Numbered from the stretch's first letter, positions 8,840 through 17,695 are shown. The stretch: DNA of 64,000 nt from Micromonospora chersina (GCF_900091475.1 NZ_FMIB01000002.1:4526001-4590000); one strand, 5' to 3'. The notes: generated by a model from the letters alone, not told the origin. A program made the numbers and translations.

Positions 8840-10510
8840 TCAGAGCCGGGCCAGCGCCCGGCGCAGCGGGTCGAGCCCCAGCGACCCCAGGTCGAGGGCC
8901 TGCCGGTGGAACTCCTTGAGGTCGAACTCGGCGCCCTTGCGGGCCTTCGCCTCCTCGCGGGCCTGGAGCCAGATCCGCTCGCCCACCTTGTACGAGGGCG
9001 CCTGCCCCGGCCAGCCCAGGTAGCGGTTCAGCTCGAAGCGCAGGTTCTCGTCCGGCACCCGGCAGTGCGCCCGCATGAACTCCCAGCCCAGCTCCGGCGT
9101 CCAGCGCTCGCCCGGGTGGAAGCCGAACGGGTTGTCGGCCGGGATCTCCAGCTCCAGGTGCATGCCGATGTCGACGATCACCCGGGCGGCCCGGAACGCC
9201 TGCCCGTCGAGCATGCCGAGCTTGTCGCCCGGATCCTCCAGGTAGCCCAGCTCGTCCATGAGCCGCTCGGAGTAGAGCGCCCAGCCCTCACCGTGGCCGG
9301 AGACCCAGCAGAGCAGCCGCTGCCAGCGGTTGAGCAGGTCGGCCCGGACGGCGGTCTGCGCGACCTGGAGGTGGTGACCCGGCACGCCCTCGTGGTAGAC
9401 CGTGGTCACCTCGCGCCAGGTGGAGAAGTCGGTGATGCCCTGCGGCACGGCCCACCACATCCGGCCCGGCCGGGAGAAGTCCTCGCTCGGCCCGGTGTAG
9501 TAGATGGCGCCGTCGCTGGTGGGCGCGAGGCAGCACTCGATCCGGCGGACCTGCTCCGGGATGTCGAAGTGGGTGCCGTGCAGCTCGCCTATCGCCTTGT
9601 CGGCGAGAGCCTGCATCCAGTCCCGGAACGCCTCCTTGCCCTGGATGGTCCGGGCCGGGTCCGCGTCCAGGGCGGCCACCGCCTCGTCGATGCTCGCGCC
9701 GGGGCCGACGATCCGGGCCGCCACCGCCCGCATCTCACTCTCCAGGCGGGCCAGCTCCGCGAAACCCCAGGCGTACGTCTCGTCGAGGTCGACCCGGGCA
9801 CCGAGGAAGTACTGCGAGGCCAGCTCGTAACGCTCCCGCCCGGCGGCCTGCTTGAGCCGGCCCTGCGGGGCCAGTTCGGTGCGGAGGAACTGCCCGAACT
9901 CCGCGGTGGCGGCCGTCGCGGCGGCCGCGCCCTTGCGCAGCTCCGCGCCGAGCGCGCCCTCACCGCCGAGCCGCTCGGCCAGACCGTGGAAGAAGTTGTC
10001 GCCGTTCGGGTCGACCCAGATGTCGCACTGCTTGGCGACCTCGACGAGCTGCACCTGCGAGCTGACCTGGCCGGCCGCCGCCGCCTCGCGCAGCGTGCGC
10101 TTGTAGCCCTCCAGCGCGCCCGCGAAGCCGTTGAGCCTGGCGGCCACGTTCGCCTTGGCGTCGTCGCCCTCGGTCGGCATGAGGTCGAAGACCATCCGCA
10201 GGTCGTGCAACCCGCTGGCGATCACGTTGACCTCGCTGCTGGCCTCGCCGGCCTCGTAGCGGGCCAGCTCCAGGCCGAGACGCTCCTGCATCGCCTCCTT
10301 GGCGGTCCGCTCCGACTCCGTGTCCGGCTCGGTCACGTCGAGGTCGGCGAGGGTGCGCCGGGTCAGGTCGGCGCGGGCCGCGTAGCCGTCCGGGGAGAGG
10401 TCGTCGAGCTTGTCGTCGTAGCCGGCGATACCGACGTAGGTGGCGCCGGTCGGGCTCAGCGGAGCCCAGTCGGCCACGTAGCGGTTGGCGAGGTCATCGA
10501 TTCGTCCCAC
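8840..10510 (-). CDS. DUF885 family metallopeptidase-like protein
   Basis: 556-residue cytosolic protein, all-alpha in character. It carries the DUF885 zinc signature HEGVPGHH near residue 372 and the downstream glutamate region GHGEGWALYSERLMDELG near 405, which together form a gluzincin-like site. Family members are poorly characterised putative peptidases, so the substrate is unknown. The start is GTG at 10510: a -10 box TAGGGT (10522-10517) ends six bases before it, so the mRNA probably begins at the start codon without a leader. A shared terminator separates it from convergent DUF6114. Confidence 0.85.
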   Translation of the reverse strand: MGRIDDLANRYVADWAPLSPTGATYVGIAGYDDKLDDLSPDGYAARADLTRRTLADLDVTEPDTESERTAKEAMQERLGLELARYEAGEASSEVNVIASGLHDLRMVFDLMPTEGDDAKANVAARLNGFAGALEGYKRTLREAAAAGQVSSQVQLVEVAKQCDIWVDPNGDNFFHGLAERLGGEGALGAELRKGAAAATAATAEFGQFLRTELAPQGRLKQAAGRERYELASQYFLGARVDLDETYAWGFAELARLESEMRAVAARIVGPGASIDEAVAALDADPARTIQGKEAFRDWMQALADKAIGELHGTHFDIPEQVRRIECCLAPTSDGAIYYTGPSEDFSRPGRMWWAVPQGITDFSTWREVTTVYHEGVPGHHLQVAQTAVRADLLNRWQRLLCWVSGHGEGWALYSERLMDELGYLEDPGDKLGMLDGQAFRAARVIVDIGMHLELEIPADNPFGFHPGERWTPELGWEFMRAHCRVPDENLRFELNRYLGWPGQAPSYKVGERIWLQAREEAKARKGAEFDLKEFHRQALDLGSLGLDPLRRALARL

Positions 10511-10662
10511 GCTGCGACCCTACGTGACCGCGCCACCCCGTTGTCGACCAAGTTCGTCGTGTTCGAAGGAGCAGGGGCCGGCGTGGTGGAGCCGCTGTGG
10601 CGGTCGACACGGCGTCCGATTTTCGCGGGACTTCGTCGTACCCCTACGGCAGAGTGTCAGGG

Positions 10663-11634
10663 GTGACAGCGGATACCACTCCTGACCGGGCCGCACTGCG
10701 GAGCTGGCTGCCCGGATTCGTCGCGCTCGGCATGATCTGGGGTTCCAGCTTCCTCTTCATCAAGGTGGGGGTGGCCGAGCTGCACCCGCTGCACCTCACT
10801 CTCTACCGGGTGGCCACCGGCGCCGTGACGCTGCTGGTGGTGCTGGCCGTGCTGCGCGACCGGCTGCCCCGCGAGCCCCGGGTCTGGGCACACCTCGTGG
10901 TGGTGGCCGCCTTCGGCGTGGCCCTGCCGTTCACCCTGTTCGGCTTCGGCGAGCAGCGGGTGGAGTCGATGCTCGCCGGCATCTGGAACGCCACCACGCC
11001 GCTGATCGTGCTGCCGCTGGCGGTGCTGGTGTTCCGCACCGAGCGGCTGACCGTGCGGCGCGCGATCGGGCTCGGGCTGGGTTTCGCCGGCGTGCTCGTG
11101 GTGCTCGGCGTCTGGGAGGGCGTGGGCGGGTCGCACTTCACCGGCCAGCTCATGTGCCTCGGCGCGGCGGCCTGCTACGGGGTGGCCATCCCGTACCAGA
11201 AGAAGTTCATCGCCGGCAGTTCGTACTCCGGCCTGTCGCTGTCGGCGGCCCAGCTGCTGGTGGCGACCGCGCAGCTCGCGCTGGTCGCGCCGCTGGTGGC
11301 GGGCGCGCCGCCAGTGCCGACCGGCCTCTCCGCGAAGGTGGTGGCCTCCGTGCTGGCGCTCGGCGCGCTCGGCACCGGGCTGGCCTTCGTGATCAACCTG
11401 CGCAACATCCGCGTGGCCGGTGCGAGCACCGCCTCCACGGTCACCTACCTGATCCCGGTGTTCGCGGTGCTGGTCGGCGCGGTGGTGCTCGGCGAGCGGA
11501 TGAACTGGCACCAGCCGGTGGGCGCCCTGGTCGTGCTGCTCGGCGTGGCCGTCGCGCAGGGGATGCTCGGCCGGCGCCGGCCGGCGTCCGTCCCCGCCGC
11601 CGCCACCCGCCCGGCGGTGCCGGCCGGCCGCTGA
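10663..11634 (+). CDS. EamA (DMT) family transporter
   Basis: 323 residues from GTG 10663, with ten hydrophobic helices arranged as two EamA repeats. Repeat one opens PGFVALGMIWGSSFLFIKVG and repeat two GQLMCLGAAACYGVAIPYQK; a typical GAVVLGERMNW motif lies near residue 285. Proteins of this kind are proton-coupled exporters of amino acids or small metabolites; the substrate cannot be told from sequence. The frame extends upstream to 10597, but the residues gained are not membrane-like, so the GTG just before TADTTPDRAALR is preferred. Start confidence is moderate because no clear ribosome site is seen. Confidence 0.85.
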   Translation: MTADTTPDRAALRSWLPGFVALGMIWGSSFLFIKVGVAELHPLHLTLYRVATGAVTLLVVLAVLRDRLPREPRVWAHLVVVAAFGVALPFTLFGFGEQRVESMLAGIWNATTPLIVLPLAVLVFRTERLTVRRAIGLGLGFAGVLVVLGVWEGVGGSHFTGQLMCLGAAACYGVAIPYQKKFIAGSSYSGLSLSAAQLLVATAQLALVAPLVAGAPPVPTGLSAKVVASVLALGALGTGLAFVINLRNIRVAGASTASTVTYLIPVFAVLVGAVVLGERMNWHQPVGALVVLLGVAVAQGMLGRRRPASVPAAATRPAVPAGR

Positions 11635-11649
11635 CCGTCGCACCGGCGA

Positions 11650-11682
11650 GGTGGCGGGGTCCGGATCCCGGATGCCGCCACC
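11650..11682. terminator. terminator between convergent EamA and PHP genes
   Basis: GGTGGCGG (11650-11657) pairs with CCGCCACC (11675-11682). The 17-base loop itself contains short complementary stretches. It lies 16 bases after the EamA stop. Confidence 0.6.
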
Positions 11683-11690
11683 ACGGCGGC

Positions 11691-12761
11691 TCATCCTCGG
11701 CCGGCCGTCCACTTCACCAGGCGGTCGGCCTTCCAGGTGTTGACCACCCGGCTCGCCGGCACGCCGCACAGCGCGGCCCGCTCGCAGCCGAAGCGCTGCC
11801 AGTCGAGCTGGCCGGGGGCGTGCGCGTCGGTGTTGATGGCGAACTTGCAACCGGCCTCCAGGGCGCGGCGGATCAGCCGCTTGGGCGGGTCCTGCCGCTC
11901 CGGCCGCGAGTTGATCTCGACGGCCACGTCGTGCTCGGCGCAGGCCGCGAAGACCGCGTCCGCGTCGAAGTCGCTCTCCTTGCGGGTACGCGCCCGGTGC
12001 CCCCGGTCACCCGGGCCGGTCACCCCGGCAGGCCGGGACGAGACCATCCGCCCGGTGCAGTGGCCCAGGACGTCCAGGTGCGGGTTGGCGATCGCGGCCA
12101 GCATCCGGCGGGTCATCTTCGCCCGGTCGTCGTTGAGGCCGCTGTGCACCGAGCCGACCACCACGTCGAGCCGGGCCAGCAACTCCTCGTCCTGGTCGAG
12201 TGACCCGTCAGCGAGGATGTCCACCTCGATGCCGGTGAGGATCCGGAAGCCCTTCGGCAGCGCCTCGTTCACCGCGGCCACGTGGTCGAGCTGCTTGCGC
12301 AGCCGGTCCGCGGTGAGCCCCCGGGCCACCGTGAGCCGGGGCGAGTGGTCGGTGAGCACCACGTACTCGTGCCCCAGCTCGACCGCCGCCAGGGCCATCT
12401 CCTCGATGGGTGAGCCGCCGTCGGACCAGTCCGAGTGGGTGTGGCAGTCGCCGCGCAGCGCGTCCCGCAGCTTCGCCGCGGCCTCGTCGAGGTCGGTGCC
12501 CTCGGTGGCGACCAGCCGGCGCAGGTAGACCGGCTCCTCGCCGGCCAGCGACTCGGCCACGCAGCGGGCCGTGACGTCGCCGACCCCGGACAGCTCGGTG
12601 AGCTTGCCGGTGCGGGCCCGCTCGGCCACCTCGCCGGCCGGCAGGGCGGCGAGCGCCTTGGCCGCCGACCGGAACGCCCGGACCCGGTAGGTGGCCTCGT
12701 TCGCCCGCTCCAGCAGGAACGCGATCCGCCGCAGGTCGGCGATGGGGTCCCGGGCACTCAT
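11691..12761 (-). CDS. helix-hairpin-helix + PHP domain phosphoesterase
   Basis: 356 residues. The N-terminal 90 residues look like the DNA-polymerase-X 8-kDa/HhH region (RIAFLLERANEATYRVRAF, then LSGVGDVTARCVAESL). A full PHP metal-binding domain follows: GDCHTHSDWSDG near 106, VVLTDHSP, GIEVDILADG, GSVHSGL, LGHCTGR, VEINSRPER and NTDAHAPGQL. The polymerase palm found between these parts in bacterial PolX is missing, so this is probably a stand-alone DNA-related 3' phosphoesterase/nuclease (inference). ATG 12761 is chosen over TTG 12770. A -10 box TAGGTT (12774-12769) ends seven bases before it, suggesting a leaderless mRNA. Confidence 0.88.
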   Translation of the reverse strand: MSARDPIADLRRIAFLLERANEATYRVRAFRSAAKALAALPAGEVAERARTGKLTELSGVGDVTARCVAESLAGEEPVYLRRLVATEGTDLDEAAAKLRDALRGDCHTHSDWSDGGSPIEEMALAAVELGHEYVVLTDHSPRLTVARGLTADRLRKQLDHVAAVNEALPKGFRILTGIEVDILADGSLDQDEELLARLDVVVGSVHSGLNDDRAKMTRRMLAAIANPHLDVLGHCTGRMVSSRPAGVTGPGDRGHRARTRKESDFDADAVFAACAEHDVAVEINSRPERQDPPKRLIRRALEAGCKFAINTDAHAPGQLDWQRFGCERAALCGVPASRVVNTWKADRLVKWTAGRG

Positions 12762-12830
12762 GCCCTGCAACCTACGCGCCCGCGCGGCCCGCCGCGCGGT
12801 GTCGCCCGGGGTGTCGGGAGTGGACGGCGG

Positions 12831-13592
12831 TCAGCCGGCCGCGGCGGAGTCGGTCGGCACCTTCGGGCAGCCGTGCCGGCGCTGCCAGGCGGTCACCTCG
12901 GCGGCCGGCGAGCGGTTGCCCCGCTTGCGCCACGAGTCGAGGTACTTCGCCGGCCAGACCACGCCGCGCCGGATCCACCAGTCGTCGTGGCCCGTGCACT
13001 TCGGGGAGAGCCCGAAGTGCAGGTGGCAGACGTTGTTGGCGTTGCCGGTGCGGCCCACCTTGCCGAGCTGCTGCCCGGCCCGCACCCGGACCCCGGCGTC
13101 GACGCCGGTGGCGATCGCGCTCAGGTGCGACCCGTAGTAGCGGACCCCGTCGTCGCCGAGCAGCGAGACCGACAACCCGCCGTTGTACGGGCCGAGCGGC
13201 CCCCGCCTGCTGAACCTGTCGACCCGGCTCACCTCCAGGATCACCCCGTCGGTGACCGCCACCACCGGCTCGCCGCAGTCGGCGAAGATGTCCGTCCCCG
13301 GGTACGCGGAGTGGGTCGGGTGGTAGGCGACGTTGCCGGCGCGGACCGGGAAGACGTGCGGCACGTCGGTGCGGGTCGGCGACGGGGCCGGCGTGGGCGG
13401 GGCGGCCGACGCCGTGGGGACGGCCGGTTCGGTCGGCCGCGCCCCGGTGGCCCGCGTGCTCGGGCCCTGCCAGGAGTTGCCCGGCGCCGAGGTGGGGCGG
13501 TCGCCAGGGGCGCACCCGGCGGCCAGCGCCGCCACGAGCAGCAGGACCGGGTACGCCGGACGCGCGCGACGTCCGATCGATGGCGAGCGCAT
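12831..13592 (-). CDS. M23 (LytM-type) peptidase-domain lipoprotein
   Basis: 253 residues from ATG 13592. A signal peptide ends in the lipobox ALAAGC with Cys27. A Pro/Ala/Thr linker follows, then a LytM/M23 domain: PTHSAYPGTD (zinc His and Asp near 93 and 99), VVAVTDGVILEV, YGSHLSA and HLHFGLSP (HxH near 190). All four zinc/catalytic positions are present, so it should be an active peptidoglycan endopeptidase at the outer membrane face, or a regulator of one. The frame is open 28 codons further upstream, but the lipoprotein start is clearly right. CAGGAT six bases upstream could act either as an AGGA ribosome site or as a -10 box. Confidence 0.88.
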   Translation of the reverse strand: MRSPSIGRRARPAYPVLLLVAALAAGCAPGDRPTSAPGNSWQGPSTRATGARPTEPAVPTASAAPPTPAPSPTRTDVPHVFPVRAGNVAYHPTHSAYPGTDIFADCGEPVVAVTDGVILEVSRVDRFSRRGPLGPYNGGLSVSLLGDDGVRYYGSHLSAIATGVDAGVRVRAGQQLGKVGRTGNANNVCHLHFGLSPKCTGHDDWWIRRGVVWPAKYLDSWRKRGNRSPAAEVTAWQRRHGCPKVPTDSAAAG

Positions 13593-13702
13593 CCGGCCAT
13601 CCTGACAGACCACTACCGTGGGGACGAACGCTGAGACAGGTCCGTTCCGCGCGGTCGCTCTGCGTGACCTTGGCACATCTACGTTCCGTGAGGGGGGCAG
13701 CG

Positions 13703-14098
13703 GTGACGAACGGCTGGCAGGGCGTGGCCGGCGAGCCCGGCGCGGGGCCGGTGCGGCCGCTGCCGCGTACCCCGTCGGGGCTCTTCCCGTCCGGGGCGCC
13801 GATGCGGCCCAGCTACCGCGAGCCGCACCCGGTCACCGGCGCCGGCGTCGCGGTCGGCGCGGTGACCGCCTTCGCCTGGCTGCTGCTGTTCGGCCTGCTC
13901 GGCCGGGACGTCCCCGGCTACGCGTGGTGGACGCTGTTCGCCGGCGGGCTGGCCTGGCTGGCCGCCGCGGTGCTGGTCCGGCACGGTGACCGTGGGGTGG
14001 CCACCGGGGTCGCGATCGTCACGGCGGGTGGCTGGAGCGTCGCCGCGGCGATCGTCGCGGTGCGTTGGGCGCAGAGCGGCGACTGGCCGCTCTGGTGA
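13703..14098 (+). CDS. small three-helix membrane protein
   Basis: 131 residues from GTG 13703, with GAGGGGGG nine bases upstream. The first 45 residues are Pro/Gly-rich and cytoplasmic in character; then three hydrophobic helices follow (about 51-72, 78-97 and 104-126). No enzymatic motif. It is transcribed divergently from the M23 lipoprotein gene. Function unknown. Confidence 0.65.
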   Translation: MTNGWQGVAGEPGAGPVRPLPRTPSGLFPSGAPMRPSYREPHPVTGAGVAVGAVTAFAWLLLFGLLGRDVPGYAWWTLFAGGLAWLAAAVLVRHGDRGVATGVAIVTAGGWSVAAAIVAVRWAQSGDWPLW

Positions 14099-14170
14099 CC
14101 CAGCGTGCCGGTTTCACTGCGTAGTGAAGGCCGTCTTGACGTACGCGCGGTGACGGTTCACGCTCGCGGT

Positions 14171-14341
14171 ATGGCCTGGACCACCCCGCCGCGGCTCGAC
14201 CCCGAGCGGAGCCGCCGTCGCCTGCAACTCCTCGCCGAGTTGGCCGGTGCCCGCACCGTGCGGCAGCGTGAACGGCCGCAGCGGGCCCGCAGCGAGCGTC
14301 TGCGGGAGCTCATCGCCACCCGCCGACGCATCGCCGGCTGA
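14171..14341 (+). CDS. small arginine-rich protein
   Basis: 56 residues starting MAWTTPPRLDPERS. The rest is a single strongly basic helix, rich in Arg and Leu with a heptad-like spacing (LQLLAELAGARTVRQRERP). The frame is open back to 14105, but the preceding residues look random. There is no clear ribosome site. Possibly a small nucleic-acid-binding or ribosome-associated protein; equally it could be non-coding. Confidence 0.4.
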   Translation: MAWTTPPRLDPERSRRRLQLLAELAGARTVRQRERPQRARSERLRELIATRRRIAG

Positions 14342-14460
14342 CCGACTTTCTCCGGTAACGGCCGGCCCTTCGGGGCGTTGACCGGTCGGCTGCCGACCCG
14401 ACCGGTTAACGTGCATCGCGTGACGAGTCGGCGTGCTGCCGAGGCCAATTTGGGGGGACC

Positions 14461-14988
14461 GTGTCGTACTTCGCTGCTGCCGTGGCGCGCGTCGAGGGCG
14501 CCTGGACCGCCGACGAGGTGAGCCTGCGGGGCGTCACCGACATCGAGGAGGTGGCCGACCGGCTGCGCGACGTCGAGCCGGACGCCGACCTCTCGCTGCT
14601 CTTCGTCGAGGCCGACGACACGTACCTGGTGATCCTGCGCCTGGACGAGGGGGAGGACCTGCGGGTCTTCGGCTCCGACTCCGCGTACGCCGAGGAGTCC
14701 CGGCTGGGTGCGCTGCTGGTCGGGGACCTGAAGACCTCGGTCACCGGGCTGGAGGACGGCGACGAGCCGCGCCCGGCCACCGGTGGCGACGAGGAGTCCG
14801 AGCAGCCGGCCGTGGATCCGGAGGCCGACCCGGTGGGCGACGCCGACATCCTCGCCGACCTGGGCATCCCGGCGCCGAAGCTGCTCGCCCTCAGCGGCTC
14901 CGAGGGGATGATGCCGGCCGACGTCACCGCCGAGATCTGCCAGGTGCTCGGCTGCGCCGACGAGGTCGAGGAGCTGCGTGAGGTCTGA
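14461..14988 (+). CDS. tRNA adenosine deaminase-associated protein
   Basis: 175-residue acidic protein from GTG 14461, with GGGGGG six bases upstream. It opens MSYFAAAVARVEGAW and continues with the alternating acidic segments (DVEPDADLSLLFVEADDTY) typical of the actinobacterial family always found before tadA. Its end overlaps the tadA start at 14978 by 11 bases, so the two are coupled. No catalytic motif is visible. The family name reflects gene neighbourhood; a direct role with TadA is inferred. Confidence 0.85.
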   Translation: MSYFAAAVARVEGAWTADEVSLRGVTDIEEVADRLRDVEPDADLSLLFVEADDTYLVILRLDEGEDLRVFGSDSAYAEESRLGALLVGDLKTSVTGLEDGDEPRPATGGDEESEQPAVDPEADPVGDADILADLGIPAPKLLALSGSEGMMPADVTAEICQVLGCADEVEELREV

Positions 14989-15616
14989 GCCGCCCGGGCC
15001 GGCGTGGACCGGCGGGGCGGAGCCCGCCGACGCCACCGATCCGGCCCTGGAGACCGTACGCCCGGGGCAGCCCACCCCCGGCCGGCCGGCGCGGGTCGGT
15101 CCCGGTGCGGACGAGGGGTTCGCCGACCTGGACGGCGTGGGCCGCCGGCAGCGGCACGAGCTGTGGATGAGCCGGGCCCTGGAGGTCGCGGTGACCGGCC
15201 CGGACAGCGTGCCCGCCGACGGCGCCGACGCGATCGAGGACGTCCCGGTCGGCGCGGTCGTCTACGGCCCGGACGGCGCCGAGCTGGCCATCGGCCGCAA
15301 CGAGCGGGAGCTGACCGGCGACCCGACGGCGCACGCCGAGGTGCTGGCGCTGCGCCGGGCCGCCGAGCGGCTGGGCCGCTGGCGGCTGGAGGGTTGCACC
15401 CTGGTGGTGACCCTGGAGCCGTGCACGATGTGCGCGGGGGCGATCGCGCTGGCCCGGGTCTCGACGGTGGTCTTCGGCGCGTGGGAGCCGAAGACCGGCG
15501 CCGTCGGCTCGCTGTGGGACGTGCTGCGCGACCGCCGTCTCACCCACCGCCCCGAGGTGTACGGCGGGGTGCGGGAGGCGGAGAGCGTCGCGTTGCTGCG
15601 CGCCTTCTTCCGCTGA
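14978..15616 (+). CDS. tadA: tRNA adenosine(34) deaminase TadA
   Basis: Converts adenosine to inosine at the wobble position of tRNA-Arg(ACG). The zinc deaminase motifs are complete: HAE near residue 119 of the long form and PCTMC near 149. The catalytic core resembles TadA from MSRALEVAV (ATG 15167). The chosen GTG at 14978 adds a 63-residue, Pro/Gly/Ala-rich extension and overlaps the upstream partner gene. Either start is possible; translational coupling favours 14978, family length favours 15167. A short insert (GPDSVPADGADA) lies after the first helix. It ends nine bases from a convergent thioesterase gene. Confidence 0.9.
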   Translation: MRSEPPGPAWTGGAEPADATDPALETVRPGQPTPGRPARVGPGADEGFADLDGVGRRQRHELWMSRALEVAVTGPDSVPADGADAIEDVPVGAVVYGPDGAELAIGRNERELTGDPTAHAEVLALRRAAERLGRWRLEGCTLVVTLEPCTMCAGAIALARVSTVVFGAWEPKTGAVGSLWDVLRDRRLTHRPEVYGGVREAESVALLRAFFR

Positions 15617-15625
15617 CCCGCCCGG

Positions 15626-16069
15626 TCAGGCGGGTTGCGGGGCGGAACGCAGCAGCGTCTCGGCGACGGCGCGACCGGCCTCGGTCCAGGCGGTGGGGCG
15701 CATGGTGGCCGGGTCCAGCCGGACGATCGACCGGGTGCCGTCGGCGTGCAGGACGGCGCCGTCCACCGAGCGGAACTCGAAGGCGTAGCGGGCGCTGCTG
15801 GTGCCGAAGTGCTCCAACCAGAAGTGCACCGCCACGGGCCCGACCCCGGTGACCGGGGCCCGGTAGGTGATGGTGAACTCGCGGACCGCGTGGAACACGT
15901 CCGGGGCGCTCCGCAGGTCACCGTTGAAGGCGACTCCGCGCTCGGCCCAGTAGGGCGTCAGGGCGCGCTCCAGCAGCACCGCGTAGCGGGCGTTGTGCAG
16001 GATGCCCATGGCGTCGAGGTCGTCGAAGTGCACGGGGACGTGCTCGACGTGCCCGAACTGCTGGCTCAT
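15626..16069 (-). CDS. hot-dog fold acyl-CoA thioesterase
   Basis: 147 residues in the 4-hydroxybenzoyl-CoA thioesterase/YbgC group. The signature VHFDDLDAMGILHNARYAVLLERA at 14-36 holds the catalytic Asp near 19. Further strands (REFTITYRAPVTGVGP, RYAFEFRSVDG) complete a single hot-dog domain. It overlaps the TetR gene upstream by four bases (ATGA), so the repressor and thioesterase form one transcript. The TetR protein probably senses an acyl-CoA or related substrate (inference). Substrate unknown. Confidence 0.88.
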   Translation of the reverse strand: MSQQFGHVEHVPVHFDDLDAMGILHNARYAVLLERALTPYWAERGVAFNGDLRSAPDVFHAVREFTITYRAPVTGVGPVAVHFWLEHFGTSSARYAFEFRSVDGAVLHADGTRSIVRLDPATMRPTAWTEAGRAVAETLLRSAPQPA

Positions 16070-16704
16070 GGCTGGCCTTCCGGTAGCAGGGCCGGATCCG
16101 GGCAGAGCGCCCGCAACCGGTTCAGCAGGCCCTGGCGGGCGTGCCGGTAGGTGGCGTCGGGGTCGAGCATCCGGGACCGCATCGCCGCGCTGATCCCGAG
16201 CGCGTCGATCTCGTACGCCAGCAGCGGCACGTCCACGTCGGCGGGGAGTTCACCGAGGTCGACGGCCTCCTGGACGAGGCGTTCGAGGAACGCGGTCCAC
16301 CGGCCGAACGCCTCGGCGAGCCGGTCCCGGACCGGGCCTGGGCGGGCGTTGTACTCGAACTCGGTGTTGGCGAAGAAGCAGCCGCCGGGCAGCACCCGGG
16401 CGGCGTAGAACCCGATCCGGGCCTCGTGCAGCGCGCGCAGCCGGCGGACGCCCCGGGGTGCGCGCAGGGCCGGGGCGGCGATCCGCTCCTCCCACTGGGC
16501 GACGGCCCGGTCGACGGTGGCGAGTTGCAGCGCCTCCTTCGAGCGCCAGTGCGCGAAGAGGCCGGACTTGCTGACCCCGAGACGGTCGGCGAGCTGGGCG
16601 AGGGAGAGCCCGTCCAGGCCGACCTCGGTGGCCAGCGCCACGGCGGTGTCGAGCACCGCGGTGCGGGTGCGGTCGCCGCGGGCGACGCGGCCGTCGGAGG
16701 TCAT
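16066..16704 (-). CDS. TetR family transcriptional regulator
   Basis: 212 residues. An N-terminal TetR helix-turn-helix (LAQLADRLGVSKSGLFAHWRSKEALQLA, about 35-62) is followed by an all-helical ligand domain with a C-terminal region like the AcrR-type group (PGGCFFANTEFEYNARPG). A perfect 12-bp palindrome, 16729-16740, covers its promoter, so autoregulation together with the downstream thioesterase is likely. A -10 box TAGGCT (16716-16711) ends six bases before the ATG: leaderless transcript. Confidence 0.9.
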   Translation of the reverse strand: MTSDGRVARGDRTRTAVLDTAVALATEVGLDGLSLAQLADRLGVSKSGLFAHWRSKEALQLATVDRAVAQWEERIAAPALRAPRGVRRLRALHEARIGFYAARVLPGGCFFANTEFEYNARPGPVRDRLAEAFGRWTAFLERLVQEAVDLGELPADVDVPLLAYEIDALGISAAMRSRMLDPDATYRHARQGLLNRLRALCPDPALLPEGQP

Positions 16705-16728
16705 GCGGGCAGCCTAACGGAAATAAGA

Positions 16729-16740
16729 ACGACCGGTCGT
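16729..16740. promoter_or_regulatory. TetR operator
   Basis: ACGACC-GGTCGT is a perfect 12-bp palindrome 25 bp upstream of the TetR start codon. It sits where the -35 hexamer would be (the -10 TAGGCT is at 16711-16716), flanked by A/T-rich runs unlike the surrounding DNA. The AACGACCGGTCGTT-like symmetry is standard for TetR autoregulation. Confidence 0.75.
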
Positions 16741-16814
16741 ATTCTTTTGTGTGACCCCGGTAACGCGACCGCCCCGCCACCTGGCGGTGACGGGGCGGTC
16801 GAGGATCGGGTCGG

Positions 16815-17522
16815 TCAGGCGATGATGGTGTCCAGGGCGATCTCGACCATCTGGCCGAAGGTCTGCTCGCGCTCCTGCGACGTGGTCTTCTCGCCGGTCT
16901 TGATGTGGTCGCTGACAGTCAGCACGGTCAGCGCGCGGGCCTTGAAACGGGCCGCGATCGTGTAGAGCGCCGCCGACTCCATCTCCACCGCGAGCACGCC
17001 GTAGTCGGCGAGGGTGTCGTAGAGGTCCGGCCGGTCGGTGTAGAACGCGTCCGCCGCCAGGATCGGGCCGACCCGCATGCTGATGCCGCGCCGCTCGGCC
17101 ACCTCGACAGCGGTACGCAGCAGCCCGAAATCGGCCACCGGGGCGTAGTCGATCAGCCCGTCGAACCGCATCCGGTTCATGTTCGAGTCGGTGGACGAGC
17201 CGATCGCCGCCACCACGTCCCGCAGCTGGAGGTCCTCGGTCAGGGCACCGCAGGAACCGACCCGGATCAGCGTCTTCACGCCGTACTCGTTGACCAGCTC
17301 GTGGGCGTAGATGGAGGCGGACGGCATGCCCATGCCGGAACCCTGGACGGAGACCTCGACGCCGTTCCAGCGGCCGGTGAAGCCCAGCATGCCGCGAACC
17401 GTCGTGTAGCAGCGGGCGTCCTCGAGGTAGGTCTCCGCGATCCACTTGGCCCGCAGCGGGTCGCCCGGCATCAGGACCCGCTCGGCGATCTCTCCCGGCT
17501 CAGCGCCGATGTGCGTACTCAT
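16815..17522 (-). CDS. deoD: purine-nucleoside phosphorylase DeoD
   Basis: Phosphorolysis of purine (deoxy)nucleosides to base and ribose-1-phosphate. 235 residues, the normal DeoD length, with [13 protein letters not shown] at 18-30, [22 protein letters not shown] near 88 (phosphate site), [11 protein letters not shown] near 180 and the catalytic SDH near 204. It belongs to the hexameric bacterial class. CAGGATCTTTGCC precedes the ATG and gives an AGGA ribosome site. It stands alone, next to tRNA-Ser. Confidence 0.95.
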   Translation of the reverse strand: MSTHIGAEPGEIAERVLMPGDPLRAKWIAETYLEDARCYTTVRGMLGFTGRWNGVEVSVQGSGMGMPSASIYAHELVNEYGVKTLIRVGSCGALTEDLQLRDVVAAIGSSTDSNMNRMRFDGLIDYAPVADFGLLRTAVEVAERRGISMRVGPILAADAFYTDRPDLYDTLADYGVLAVEMESAALYTIAARFKARALTVLTVSDHIKTGEKTTSQEREQTFGQMVEIALDTIIA

Positions 17523-17597
17523 GGCAAAGATCCTGCCAGGCCGGGCCGGGGGATACCGGTTCGGCGTCCAGACCCGGGGTCCTGTACCCTACTCGGC

Positions 17598-17684
17598 GGT
17601 GGCGTGTCCGAGTGGCCTAAGGAGCACGCCTCGAAAGCGTGTGAGGGTTTACGCCCTCCGCGGGTTCAAATCCCGCCGCCACCG
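17598..17684 (+). tRNA. tRNA-Ser (CGA)
   Basis: Complete class II tRNA: acceptor GGTGGCG (17598-17604) with CGCCACC (17677-17683) and discriminator G. Anticodon stem CACGC/GCGTG encloses CTCGAAA with anticodon CGA at 17632-17634. The long variable arm is TGAGGGTTTACGCCCTC and the T arm GCGGG-TTCAAAT-CCCGC. CCA is not encoded. A -10 box TACCCT lies at 17585-17590. Confidence 0.97.
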
Positions 17685-17695
17685 CTCGTGCGCGC

